Shown: positions 47,093 through 57,990 of the stretch, piece by piece
Position numbering within the stretch: position 1 is the first letter of the stretch
Layout of the letters: the number at the start of each line of letters is the position of its first letter
From: Chamaecrista fasciculata
Taxonomy: Eukaryota; Streptophyta; Magnoliopsida; Fabales; Fabaceae
Direction of reading: 5' to 3'
DNA length: 64,000 nt
NCBI GenBank assembly: GCA_003254925.1
Contig: QANZ01019712.1
Coordinates: 46,900-110,899, forward strand
Made by a program: the position numbers and the translations under genes
The notes under the pieces: generated by a model
What the model was told of the DNA's origin: nothing
Seen by the model: only the letters and a program-made list of their open reading frames with translations
Database searches by the model: none

Positions 47093-47943
47093 AGTAAAAG
47101 TACCTTTGGTACTCCAACGTATGAGGTTATTTTCAGTTATACTCCAACGTTTCTTTTTTTGTCAATTATATTTCCAACATTTCACATTTGAGTCAATTAT
47201 ATCCGATCCCAGCCCAGCATTGTTTTTTTTGTTTTAAGGTCCTTAAGTTTCCATTATTTAGAAATCCTTCATTCTCTTAAGATATTTCTTTCACACGAAT
47301 CCCTAACTAATTACAAAACAATCCAGAATGTTTGTCATCTTTAACGAACTGGTCCCTACAATTGAAAAACCCAAAAAATCACTCCCCTCTGTTTTTCACA
47401 CTTCCGGCAACCACACACAAACTCGTCAGTGAGCCTCCAATACAAAGAAATCGAGCAGAAATACCAATAGTTCTCACTCTCAGGATTAACACACAATCTC
47501 TGGTGGTAGTGCCGGTGTGGTCATCGAAATTGAGAAATAAAGTAACTTCAAAACCCCTTTGGAGAGAGAGTCAAATTAGAGAAGATGAGTAGAGAGACGA
47601 TTGTAAGGGAAGGAAAAGGGATGAGAATGACGTAATTTAGGGGAGACCAAGAAGCTGAAGACGACGACGAGAAGGACAATATCGACGAAAACGAGGACAG
47701 AGTGGACGACGGTAATGAAGTGTGGTGATGAAGTTTAAGGTAAGAGAAGGAGGGTTGTTAATGGCTTCTAAAGATCTGTTTGTTAAAGATGAAAAACATT
47801 CTAGATTATTCTATAACTAGTTAGGGGTTAAGGTATAATTGACTTAAATGTTAAATGTTGGGGGTATAATTGACAAAAAAAATATTAAGGCTATAACTGA
47901 AAATGACTGTCATACGTTGGGGATACTATGAGTCATTTTGCCT
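47093..47943. mobile_element. Mutator-like foldback with perfect 9-bp duplication and gene-like cargo
   Basis: The ends agtaaaagtacctttggtac and gagtcattttgcct are imperfect mirrors, and inner arm blocks match ('ctccaacgtatgag' / 'catacgttgggg'; 'gtcaattatatttccaac' / 'gttgggggtataattgac'). The flanking 9-mers actaataac (47084-47092 and 47944-47952) are identical. Between the arms (about 47240-47810) lies a more GC-balanced, non-palindromic stretch with an 86-codon open frame (MSSLTNWSLQLKNPK...), Arg/Asp-rich on other frames, that resembles a captured gene 5' region. The protein family is not recognised. Confidence 0.72.
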
Positions 47944-47952
47944 ACTAATAAC

Positions 47953-48647
47953 TATCTTTGTGAGTTATCTCTATAAATACCACTTTACTTCTCAAAAGCA
48001 AGGGTACGGTTAACAATTTTCAAACTGAAACACTTATGAGAGAAATTATCATTTTTCTTTGAGCTCTTTAAAATATATTTTAAATTACTTAAATTTAAGT
48101 TCTCTTGTCCTATCAAATATTTACTTAAAGTGCCTTTTCTCTCTTATACTAAGATTTTCCCCCTGTCTGATTCAATTATTGTTTATTTTGATTGTTAGTG
48201 TTTCTTTTTTTTTTTTTGGTAAACTTTGTTAGTGTTTCTTTGATTAATTTATTTTACTCTATACCTCTGAAATTGAACCCTCTCGTTCCCAAACAATGAA
48301 AAAGCATAGTTTATTAGTTAACTAATTAATTAATTAATCTGTAGCATACAAGATAATAATCATCAATAGTCTTCAAAACAAGAAAAGGAAAAAATACTAA
48401 AGCAAAACTGTAACTCTGTTTCACTTACTCCTTACATTATAAATATTTCTCCATATGAGATATATCATTTCATAATATAATTAGACTCACTCCTAGAAAT
48501 ATTTTAAAATGAAGATACACACAAATATGTTAACAACAGATCCTACAGTGTCTGATATGTTTATATATATGAATCAATTTATCTAGTTTTTGTATGGTAC
48601 TACTCAATATGAGTAATATCTATATGAGAAGTTTCTAATTAAAAAAT
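47953..48647. other. Intergenic region with a TATA-like box
   Basis: Contains 'ctctataaatacc' (about 47969-47981) followed by pyrimidine-rich sequence and ordinary AT-rich DNA. No gene was found. It could be the right part of an old LTR that begins left of 47093. Confidence 0.3.
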
Positions 48648-48928
48648 CGAGTAAACTAACATTTCAGTCCTTATATTAAATGGACAATGTCATTTTAGTC
48701 ATGAGTATTTTAAAATATTTGATTTAGTACTCTAAATATTTATGACTCGTTGCAAATCAATCTCTCCATAAACACGCCCTACCACTATATAAATCAATCC
48801 CAAGAGGAAATAAATTACAACTAGTCATAAATTTTCGTGTACCAAATCAAACATTTCAAAAATTCAAAGACTAAAATAATAGCATCAATATAATATAGGG
48901 ACTAATTAAATTAATAGTTTACTCATAC
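48648..48928. repeat. Inverted-repeat element just downstream of the NAC gene
   Basis: The left 'gagtaaactaacatttcagt' mirrors the right 'actaattaaattaatagtttactc', and 'cattttagtcatgagtattt' mirrors 'caaagactaaaataatagc'. It ends about 20 bp from the NAC stop codon at 48950, so it lies in the NAC 3' untranslated region. Confidence 0.55.
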
Positions 48929-48949
48929 AACTTTTATCTATTTATACAA

Positions 48950-51900
48950 TCATAGTGAAAACTGATGAACCACAGATGTGAGGTCATCCCAATTATTCCC
49001 ATGATTTGCAAACACATCCTCCACAGTCTGATGATTCAAGAAGCTAGGAATATTGTAGTTATTATTAGCCACCATTGATGGTAAAGAAGGTACTTGATGA
49101 TGATGATGAGCTAAATGACCCTGAAATAATAAGATGCTCATTTCATCACCAAAATGTGGTTTTCTTTGATCAATAACATAATTTTGATGATGGGATTTGA
49201 ATGATGACTCTGATGATCTCAAAGAAGTAGTCAAGTATGGCTTGCTGTTGTCAGATTCTAGGCTGCATGTATTAGAAACAGAATTGGTTGAATTATAAGT
49301 TGAATGAAGAATATTTGCTTTGGTGGCGGTTAATGTCGTCGCTGTTGTTGTTGTTGGTGTTGCTATTGTAGTATCTTCCAGAGTTGGGGTGTATTTTTTG
49401 CAAGACGGGGTTCGTTTGAATATTCTGCACAGTGTCCACACTTCCTGCAAATTGTAATTTCATGGCAAGTTATTCAATGTGTAAGTACAATTAAAAGATA
49501 AAAGTACTGATTGGAAATAAATAAATTTGTAAAAAATTATAATAAAAAAGAAGGCAAAAAATACTATTGACGTACCTAAAGTATAATGTTAATTTCAGTT
49601 ATCTTCTTAAAATTAGGCAAAAACACCCATTTCGTCCCCAAACTTTGCAGTTGCTGTCAATTACGTCCCCAATCATTTTTTGTTGTTCGTTCCCAATCTT
49701 TCAAATTTTGGTTAATTTTATTCTTTGCTCTTACTTTAGCCAAATATTATCGATAGAATCTATGTGGCTAACGATATATAATGTAAAATTGATAGAAAAA
49801 AAAACTCAAATCATAACTCAGATTGAAAAACATAGTCTGTCGTTAATTTACTAAAAAAAATTAGTCAAATGATAAAATTGACGAAAATGTGAAAGATTGG
49901 GGACGAAATTGACAGTTGGTGTAAAGTTTGGGGACGAAATTAGTACTTTTGCCCTTAAAATTATTTAGGTCAATTATACTACCCTCAATCTTTCCTTATT
50001 TTGTATCAATTATACTTCTAATTTGGAGATACAATTGACTCAAATATGAAATATTTAGAATACAATTAACTAAAAATATAAAATATTGAGGGTACAATTT
50101 GCTCAAAGAAAACTTTGAAAAGTATACTTTGGAAGTACCAAAAGTACTTTTGCCTAAAATAGAATTAGTAAACATAAATTAGTCTTTAAAAAAGAATGGG
50201 TAAACATAAAATAATGAGTAAACTAAACTTTCATGTACCAAACACTTTCCTATATTAAAATTTTCCCTTTCTCTTTCTGCTCTTTAGTTTCATCTTGTTT
50301 TTCTTGGAAACAATTCTGTTTCACATTATAAAACATTTCAAAACATCACTTTCAAATATTTTGTAACTTAAAAGAGTGGGTCATGTAAGGAAATAAAGGG
50401 AGAATACATATGTATTGACAGTTATAACGTTCAAACAGACTTGACTTGATATATATATACATAGTGCCATGGGACCAAATAAAAGAAATAAATGCAATTC
50501 ACATAACATTAATTAATTGAGACTGACCCAGCAAGAAGACCTGAATTATTATTATTATTATTTCAATTAGTATATTATTATTATAATAATTATAAGCTTT
50601 TCAAATTGCAATGTGAACTGCAAATTAAAATCAAAGTTTTTGCAATTTTGGGTTAGGTAACCATCACTAATTGTTGGTCTACGCGTGAAAACAAAAATTT
50701 CAATACAGACAAGAACCTATAAAATGTGAAAAAATGGTCCTTTCTTACATCTATCTCGGCATAACGTAAATTTGTTCACAAGATATAGAAAAACTAATTA
50801 CAACATGCCAAGTACAATTTCCTACATACAATGCAACAAGTCTTATACGTGCTTTTGACGTCGAATATACATATATATAAAGATTTAATATTTAGTATAT
50901 TTATAATAGGAATTGTCGTCACCTGAATGTGTCTACTCTTTCTTATGTTCAAATATTGTGTTCTAGATGCATATGGATTTACTTATACGGTTCTTTTTTC
51001 TATAATGTCAAACAATATAATAGAGACAAAAAAAGGAAGACCTCTTTTATTACTCTTTGTTTTCTTAAATGTCTTAAAAAAAGTTATATATAGGGATGAT
51101 GAAAATACTCAAATCTAATTAGATTCTGAAATTTTATTTTATGAATTTCAATCTGGACCTAAACTTAATTTTAATGGGTTCGGATTCGAGTCTGAGTATA
51201 GTGCTACCTTACTGGTTTTTATTCATACACTACTACTAATAATAAATATTTATTTTTATATAAAAAATATAATACTTTAAAACTTTTTATTTAAAATATA
51301 TTAAATTGTAAGGATAAAATATTAAATATTTCATAAATATTGAAATATTTTAATAATACATTCTATTTATGGTTTATTTTTTTTTATTGTTAGGCCTTAT
51401 ATAATTGATAAAAAAAAAAGTTTAGGGATCCAACTGATCAAACTTATTTGTCTCATAATTTGAGGGCATTGGCAATCTTTTTGTCTAACTTTTTTAAAAA
51501 TAATATTCAAAGCCATGTCATGTCACATATTTAAGACTTTAATTATATAACAAACAAAACATTTGTAATCAAAATAAATTTTTAGCCATGCATTTTCTCA
51601 AAGAGAGGTCTCAACCTTATTGAAAATAGGGAAAAGGCAAAAGTCCTCTTTTGGTCCTCAAATTTTATGTCAACTTTCAATTTCGTCCTCGATATTTCAC
51701 ATTTTGGTCAATTTCATCATCCTTTGATTAAGTTTTTTTTTTCCATAAATTAATGATAGATTTCATTCTGTTTTTTAATCTGAGTTATGATTTAATTTGA
51801 GTTTCTTTCTTTTAATCAATTTTACATAACATGTAATTTTTCACGCAGAATCTTTCATCAATGTTTGTCTAAAGTAAGAGCAAATGATGAAATTTACTAA

Positions 51901-53921
51901 AATGTGAAATGTTGCGGACAAAATTGATAACAAAAATATTGGAGACAAAATTGAAAGTTAATGTAAAGTTTGAGGACTCAAACTGGTGCTTTTGCTTATA
52001 GAAAAAAAAAACTTACAGCTTCTTGTTGTTGTTGGAGATGGATACTAGGATTAGGGTTGTTGGGATGATGAGTAATAGTAGGAAGACGAAACTCATGCAT
52101 CATCCAGTCAGTCTTAGAGGCTTTGGCAGCAGTCCCTTGATAATACACCAAAGATTTCTTGAGACCAATAATATTAATATTAATGCACTCATTAATATTA
52201 TTATTATTATAATTACTATTAGGATGTGATGATGATGATGATGAGTGATTAATGGGTTTGTCTATTCCTGTTGCCTTCCAAAATCCTGACCCTGTCACTC
52301 TATTTGGCCTTATGCTGTTCTTGTATTTCCTCCCTCTTTTGCAAAAGAAGTACCACTCCTTTGAATTCTTCTGCCCTATACTCCCTTCTAATTCTTCAAC
52401 ATAAAGTTCAATATGTATTAGTTTACTTACAATAAAAAAGTAGATCTTCTATCTTATTGAGTGAAGTGTCTATGGAATGGTGTAGAAAAAAAGTTAAATG
52501 ATCATTTTGATCTTCAAACTATAAGGGGTCGTAAGTTTCATTTCGGTGCTAAGATTATTTTCTTGTTCCGTTTTAATCCTCAAATTTTCACATTTGTTTT
52601 GTTTAATTTTGGTCCTCATCAAAATGTGATTTTGTATGATTGATAATTGAGATGAACTATTTTTCTTTCATATGTGTCATAAGTGAGTTGACAAAGAGAA
52701 AAAGAAAAATATTCATCATTAGTCACAAATTAAATATATACAAATTTATGGTTGATTTTTCTTTCAAAGAATGAAAGTGAATGAAAGTTTTTCTTTCTTT
52801 CGGCCAAAAAAAAAAAAGAAATTTTTTCTTTCTCTTTTTGCCAACTCACTTATTATACACATATGAGAGAGAAATTGTTTATTTCAGCTATATATCAAAG
52901 TTAAAAATAACTGCAAAAATTAGATGAAATCACATTTTAAGGACAAAACGAGACTAATGAGAAAGTTTGAAGACCAAAATGAAACAAAAATTAATTTGAT
53001 GACCAAAATAAAACATCCCATAATTTGAGGACTAAAATGACTATTTGATCAAAAAGCGCTTCACATAATAACTTCGTATATATATATTCACTCTCTCACT
53101 TTCAATTTAGATACAAAAAGATCTATGTCAATTAATGCATGAAATCAATAATAAAAGCAGATCCTCTAAATTATTATGAAGCGTTTATGAAAAGAAAAAA
53201 ATTTACTTCAACAAATTCCATAGCTTCTTTTACTTTTGAGAATCTATCTCCATTCTCCAATATATCCAAATACAGATAAAATTAGCTTCTCTTACTTAAG
53301 ATGATCCGTTTCTAATACATATACATAATTTGGTCTCTGAAAGATCACTGAGCTGACAAATCAGTCCTTAAAAGATTGAAATATATAGTTTAGTCCTTGA
53401 AAAATCAAAAGGGTAAAAAGAAATAATTAATATACCGTTTTAATCTTTCAAGGACTAAAAAGTATACCATTTCGATCTTTCAGGAACTAAATTGTACATT
53501 TCTATCTTCCAAGGACTGAGTTGTCAGCTTGATGATCTTTCAAGGACCAAATTGTTAGTTTACTCATAAAAGATAATACATGTGAATTATGCATGAAATC
53601 AATATATATATATATATATAAATGAAAATTGATTACTTGGAAGATCCCAAGGATCGTATTTATAGATATCAATCTGCTTGATGAGATCCATTCGAATAGG
53701 CTTTTTCTCCACCTTTCGTCGCAGATAAAATCCTACAAGTTCTTCATCTGTGGGATGAAATCTAAACCCTGGAAGCAAATTTCCTTCTTCTTCTTCTTCT
53801 TCACCATCATTATCTGCTGCTAATAATAATAATTCCTTCTTGTTATTTTCTTCTGATGACCTATTCATCGATATAATCACCTTCTTGTTGTTACCCTCCT
53901 CCTCTATATTAATTAACTCCA

Positions 53922-53922
<1 letters not shown>
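48950..53922 (-). CDS. NAC transcription factor, JUNGBRUNNEN1/ANAC042 type, 3 exons, complete
   Basis: A nuclear DNA-binding regulator. Arabidopsis JUB1/ANAC042 is induced by hydrogen peroxide and delays senescence. Minus-strand exons are 53922-53637, 52393-52017 and 49444-48950, all GT-AG and in phase, giving 385 aa. An acidic low-complexity N-terminus (residues 1-48, with a run of six Glu) precedes the NAC domain (about 49-232): [81 protein letters not shown] and [24 protein letters not shown] and RGRKYKNS point to the JUB1 subgroup. Residues 144-171 are a Ser/Asn/Ile-rich insertion not present in JUB1. The C-terminal region is Thr/Ser/His-rich, as in NAC activation domains. Met19 is an alternative start. 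Intron 2 (2.6 kb) and intron 1 (1.2 kb) are packed with foldback elements. Confidence 0.94.
49616..49953. mobile_element. Foldback element of the 22552 family in NAC intron 2
   Basis: Starts ggcaaaaacacccatttcgt and ends tagtacttttgcc. The sequence cttaaaatta lies at both borders (49606-49615 and 49954-49963), a 9-10-bp target duplication. The core 'tctatgtggctaacgatata' is in the same orientation as at 22552-23079. At 338 bp it is a shorter, internally deleted relative. Confidence 0.8.
49980..50155. repeat. Inverted repeat 'caattatactaccctcaatc' next to the 49616 element
   Basis: The left 'gtcaattatactaccctcaa' mirrors 'ttgagggtacaatttgctca', with 'tcaattatacttctaatttg' in the centre. It resembles the arms of the cargo-carrying element at 47093-47943 but is much shorter. 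It ends 'aaagtacttttgcct', like other Mutator-like foldbacks here. Confidence 0.5.
50210..51630. other. Middle of NAC intron 2, no further feature recognised
   Basis: AT-rich intronic DNA with short ATT and TA runs (about 50548-50580 and 50870-50880). No exon, RNA or clear transposon boundary was recognised. Confidence 0.4.
51636..51996. mobile_element. Foldback element of the 22552 family, 20 bp from NAC exon 2
   Basis: Starts ggcaaaagtcctcttttggt and ends ctggtgcttttgct. The flanks tagggaaaa and tatagaaaa match at 7 of 9 positions. The core is inverted relative to 22552-23079 ('gagtttctttcttttaatca', 'tttgtctaaagtaagagcaa'). Its right end lies about 20 bp from the splice donor of NAC exon 2 (exon ends at 52017). 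Confidence 0.72.
52492..53056. mobile_element. Foldback element in NAC intron 1, family of 28748
   Basis: The left 'gttaaatgatcattttgatc' mirrors the right 'actaaaatgactatttgatc'. The core carries 'gagatgaactatttttcttt', 'gtgagttgacaaagagaaaa' and 'tttatggttgatttttcttt', the same core as in the element at 28748-29396. It lies about 100 bp from exon 2 and about 580 bp from exon 1. Confidence 0.68.
53333..53569. repeat. Inverted-repeat element in NAC intron 1, family of 2151
   Basis: Blocks 'gtctctgaaagatcactgag' and 'cctaaaagattgaaatatatag'-like sequence on the left are mirrored on the right by 'tgatctttcaaggaccaaat' and 'tacatttctatcttccaagg'. It ends 'gttagtttactc'. It is the same family as in polygalacturonase intron 1. 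Confidence 0.58.

Positions 53923-53947
<25 letters not shown>
53920..53947. repeat. (AT)n microsatellite touching the NAC start codon
   Basis: About thirteen AT dinucleotides begin within the complement of the ATG (53920-53922) and extend upstream of the gene, so the NAC 5' leader ends in a TA repeat. A second (TA)n run lies in intron 1 at 53602-53621, close to the exon 1 splice donor. Confidence 0.85.
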
Positions 53948-53952
<5 letters not shown>

Positions 53953-54030
53953 GTGTTTTAATATATTCTTTCCTCCTTTGGAAGCTACACTTTGAAGATT
54001 TTGATGACTGAAGTCTCAACCTCACAATCT

Positions 54031-54040
54031 TTATATATAA
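54031..54040 (-). promoter_or_regulatory. Probable TATA box of the NAC gene
   Basis: The palindromic ttatatataa lies about 110 bp upstream of the ATG on the minus strand, which predicts a leader of roughly 75-80 nt that includes the (AT)n repeat. The surrounding DNA is AT-rich, so the call is tentative. Confidence 0.4.
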
Positions 54041-54132
54041 ATATTAATCTTGATATCACATAGATACCACTACTACCTTGCTATAGCAGTTGGAGTCAAG
54101 TCAAACATTTCGATTATGACATTTAATTTAGG

Positions 54133-55002
54133 CCAAAATCTTATTTTGGTTCCTAATGTTTATCTTAAATTTCACTTTGCTCTCTAATATTTTTTTTTGT
54201 TCTGTTTTTGTCTTTAATATTTCTCAAAAATTTCGTTGTGGTCCTTAATTAATAAGTTTCAAGATTGGTTCCTAACTACTGAATATGCTTATATTTCTCG
54301 TGTTTCAAGTTTAAATGTGATGAAATTAAAACTACAGGTTATTCTTGGCGAGTTCTTTTTCTACTCAATTATGACAATTGGCAAACATTGTGAAACTGAG
54401 CTCGAAAATAGATCGTTTGTTTCATAAAGTTGGTTATATTTTTTTCATTTCAAGTTAAAAGTTTGACAAAAACAAAACTATAGGTTACTTTTAGTGAACA
54501 TTTTCTTTGCCCAATTGGAATCGTCAATAAATGAGGTCAAATAATACTCCAAAAGTGAGGGTTTGGTCAAAACAATAATTCCAACTTTCAAAGATTGTTT
54601 GATCTTATTTTCCAACGGTCCCAATTGAGGAGAAAAAGAATTCGTCAAGAGTAACTCATATTTTCGATTTTTGTCATATTCAAAATTAAAATGAGAGAGA
54701 TATGATCAACTTCATGAACTAAGCATCCCACTTTGGGGTCTAATTTTAGGCCCAATTTGACCTCTCTTTTCTTTCCTGCAGTTTCAACTAGGTGTAGAGA
54801 AAGAACTCATCAAGAGTAATCTGTAACTCTAATTTTGTCGCATTCATACTTGAAACAAGAGAGATATGACCAAATTTAGTAGTTATGAACCAAAACATAA
54901 CTGTTGGTAAACATTATTAAGGACCAAAGTGGAATAAAAAAACTTTAAGGACCAAAACAAAATTTAAGGTAAATATTGGAGACCAAAATGAGATTTTAAC
55001 CA
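54133..55002. mobile_element. Large foldback element, family of 37076, in the NAC upstream region
   Basis: The left 'ggccaaaatcttattttggt' mirrors the right 'accaaaatgagattttaacc'. Four copies of the internal 150-bp unit are present: two forward (about 54290-54430 and 54440-54580) and two inverted (about 54630-54740 and 54790-54890). One open frame across the first unit gives SSLNVMKLKLQVILGEFF, similar to the peptide from 37076-37905. Its left end lies about 210 bp upstream of the NAC start codon, so it may sit in the promoter. Confidence 0.66.
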
Positions 55003-55061
55003 TTAAATTACACAAGTATATAATTATCTTACCATTAATTTACGTAAGTTATGATTAATAT

Positions 55062-55407
55062 CTAGGAAGCATGGACACTGACACGGACACGAGACACGAC
55101 ACAGACACGGACACAGCGACACGCTAAACTTTTAAAATTACGCGACACGACACGGCATATATTTATATATAAAAATAATTAAATCTTCATCATTTTTAAT
55201 GAAAAATTTGAAAATAACAATTTTTATTCATAATATATGTCATATCTATTATTATTTTATTTTTTCTGTTATATTAAAGTTATAGAAAATTGATTTATAT
55301 TCTAAAATTTATGAATATGTGTCGTGTCGGTGTCGTACGGGTGTCAGACACTGACACGTGTCTGACACGGCGACACACCCTTAAAATGAAGTGTCCATGC
55401 TTCCTAG
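55062..55407. mobile_element. MITE with ctaggaagcatggacac ends and perfect 8-bp duplication
   Basis: Starts ctaggaagcatggacac and ends gtgtccatgcttcctag, a perfect 17-bp terminal inverted repeat. The flanks attaattat-type 8-mer attaatat (55054-55061 and 55408-55415) are identical, as expected for hAT (the alternative reading gives a 9-bp duplication as in Mutator elements). Both subterminal regions are rich in 'gacacg' / 'cgtgtc' repeats. The AT-rich middle is non-coding. At 346 bp and with perfect ends, it looks relatively young. Confidence 0.85.
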
Positions 55408-55909
55408 ATTAATATCAAATTAATTAGCTAGGATTTTGGAATAAATTAGTGGATAAAATTATATATATTCACTTTTTGATGAATATGACTCTCACTAAAA
55501 ACGAATTGTTTTATGTTTTCCATATCAAATTAATTAATATTCCGGTGAAATTGATTAAGTTTATATATATATATATATTTAGATATATTATATTGACGAG
55601 TTGAAATTTAAAAGTGAAATCTTTAGAAAAATTTCTATTCCGGGTCGTAGTAGATAGTTAGACTTTCAATTTGGTCCTCTTCATTATTTTTTTAATTTTA
55701 ACTTGGCTCCACCATTACTGAACTTATTATATATGTATGTTACATTATTGCCCTTCATTTTGAACATTATTTGTTGCCCGTCAGCACGTATATTATTAAA
55801 GTTAACATTAAATATTTTAGATGTAGATGAAATGAGAAGAAAAGGAAAATGTCAAAGTGCAATACCGTACGTAAATATTTTACAGACTCAAGTGTCTAGA
55901 GAAAAAAAA

Positions 55910-56292
55910 AAGGCCAAAGTACAAATTTGACCCCATATCCTTTGTTCAGTTTTCAATTTTATTTAATATCTCTTTTTTGTTGCACTTTTGGTCTTATAAA
56001 TTTGCAAAATGTCCCAATTTGATCCCATATCATTTTTCGTCCAAGTTGGAGGATAAGTCTTATATCTTTGTCAAAAATTCCACCGTTTAGTTTCACTTAA
56101 CCCAAATATATATGAGACTAATAATTCTGCACTTGACTCAAAGATATGTGACCAAGTATATAATAAAAAAATATATATGAAAGTAAATTAAGATCTGACC
56201 CAAAGATATCGACCAAAAAATTCAACAAAAAAAGATATGGCACCAATTTGAAAATTGAACAAAAGATATATGACTAAATTTATATTTTGACA
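55910..56292. mobile_element. Foldback MITE of the 20757 family
   Basis: The left 'ggccaaagtacaaatttgac' mirrors the right 'taaatttatattttgac'. Repeated 'catatctttgtcaaaaattc' and 'aaagatatgtgaccaa' blocks are present in the arms. It is non-coding. Confidence 0.58.
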
Positions 56293-56870
56293 AAAAATGA
56301 TGATTTGTGCTGCAGAAGCCGAATTAATAGAAAGTCTACTTCGAACATTTTTTTTTTCATTAGATTAATTAGAACCGTACATGAAAAGATTTTGGTCATG
56401 TCTTAAGAAGGAAGTGATCCAAACTTGACAAGTTTCTGACCTCATTATGATACCATAATTTCTATGCTCCCATGAGAGCCTAAGGGGTTAACTTAACTGT
56501 ATGTGGAAGGTGAGAAGCCATGACAAGGGAATTTTTGAAAATTTCTTAGCTTTCATATAGCCAAAACCATTAAAAGCAAGTCCATCTATGTGGGCACGAA
56601 TTTGACTATTTATACAACATATGGAGGGAATGGGGTACATTTTTTTCAACGACGAAAAAGTCAAAGAATCTTTCAAACACATCAATGTGCAAGGTAGAAA
56701 AAAATATCTTATAATTTACACTCTTGACCAAAAAAGAAAAAGTATCTTGTAACCCAAAAAATAAATTCAATAGAAACATAATTAGCTCATATGCCAAGAA
56801 TTATGATGAGTATAAATCAATATTATATATATGATTTTAGGAGTTTTTGATGATTAATTTTCTGAAGTAC
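56293..56870. other. Intergenic DNA without a recognised feature
   Basis: No gene was recognised. A few 60-65-codon frames on the minus strand (about 56488-56797) overlap each other in different frames and show no family resemblance. Confidence 0.35.
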
Positions 56871-56871
56871 T

Positions 56872-57181
56872 CCCTCCGTCCCTTTCTATCTGCTTTTTAA
56901 GGTTGTTGCACACAAACTAATATAATGATTAAATCACTAAAGTTAATGTAAAATCTAAAATAAAAAGACTATATTACCCTTATTAAATTAGACTTAATTA
57001 TATCATCAATTTAATGCTCATATTTCAAAAATTAAATTCCTCCAACTAATTTAAATACTCTCACAATTTTTTTATGAAACCTACTCCAATTGATTACTAC
57101 AGAACCCCAAAATAATTCTCTACCAAAAGTCAAATCGTCCATTATGACTATAATATTAAATAGGGATAAAATGGTAAAAAA
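56872..57181 (+). mobile_element. Left end of a Stowaway/mariner-type MITE, cut by the assembly gap
   Basis: The sequence ta-ctccctccgtccctttct is the typical terminus of plant Tc1/mariner MITEs, including the TA target dinucleotide. The following 300 bp are AT-rich, and the opposite end is lost in the N run that starts at 57182. Confidence 0.6.
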
Positions 57182-57793
57182 NNNNNNNNNNNNNNNNNNN
57201 NNNNNNNNNNNNNNNNNNNNNNNNNNNNNNNNNNNNNNNNNNNNNNNNNNNNNNNNNNNNNNNNNNNNNNNNNNNNNNNNNNNNNNNNNNNNNNNNNNNN
57301 NNNNNNNNNNNNNNNNNNNNNNNNNNNNNNNNNNNNNNNNNNNNNNNNNNNNNNNNNNNNNNNNNNNNNNNNNNNNNNNNNNNNNNNNNNNNNNNNNNNN
57401 NNNNNNNNNNNNNNNNNNNNNNNNNNNNNNNNNNNNNNNNNNNNNNNNNNNNNNNNNNNNNNNNNNNNNNNNNNNNNNNNNNNNNNNNNNNNNNNNNNNN
57501 NNNNNNNNNNNNNNNNNNNNNNNNNNNNNNNNNNNNNNNNNNNNNNNNNNNNNNNNNNNNNNNNNNNNNNNNNNNNNNNNNNNNNNNNNNNNNNNNNNNN
57601 NNNNNNNNNNNNNNNNNNNNNNNNNNNNNNNNNNNNNNNNNNNNNNNNNNNNNNNNNNNNNNNNNNNNNNNNNNNNNNNNNNNNNNNNNNNNNNNNNNNN
57701 NNNNNNNNNNNNNNNNNNNNNNNNNNNNNNNNNNNNNNNNNNNNNNNNNNNNNNNNNNNNNNNNNNNNNNNNNNNNNNNNNNNNNNNNNNNNN
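57182..57793. other. Assembly gap (612 N)
   Basis: Unknown sequence. Any reading frame drawn across it is meaningless. Confidence 0.98.
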
Positions 57794-57970
57794 ATTAGAA
57801 GTGTGAAAATTAAAAGACCAAATAATAAGTTTTCACTTTCTTAAATCTCATCTACTACTTTCTCTCTCTCTCATTATCTATACAGTTAGTCAATTATCAA
57901 GTTCCACGTATTTATTTCTATTTTTTTTATTTTTAATTTAATTATTTTTTACCAACCAAAAGTATCCTTA

Positions 57971-57990
57971 CACATATAATATAGTATAGA
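57971..57990 (-). mobile_element. Isolated Helitron 5' end
   Basis: On the minus strand the sequence starts TCTATACTATATTATATGTG directly after a flanking A (T at 57991 on the plus strand). TCTATACTATATTAT is a common plant Helitron 5' terminus. The matching 3' hairpin and CTRR end are not seen and may lie in the N gap. Confidence 0.45.

Noticed and set aside
57090-57806. A 238-codon open frame
   Set aside because: It is almost entirely unknown bases in the N gap; the readable ends are AT-rich and non-coding.
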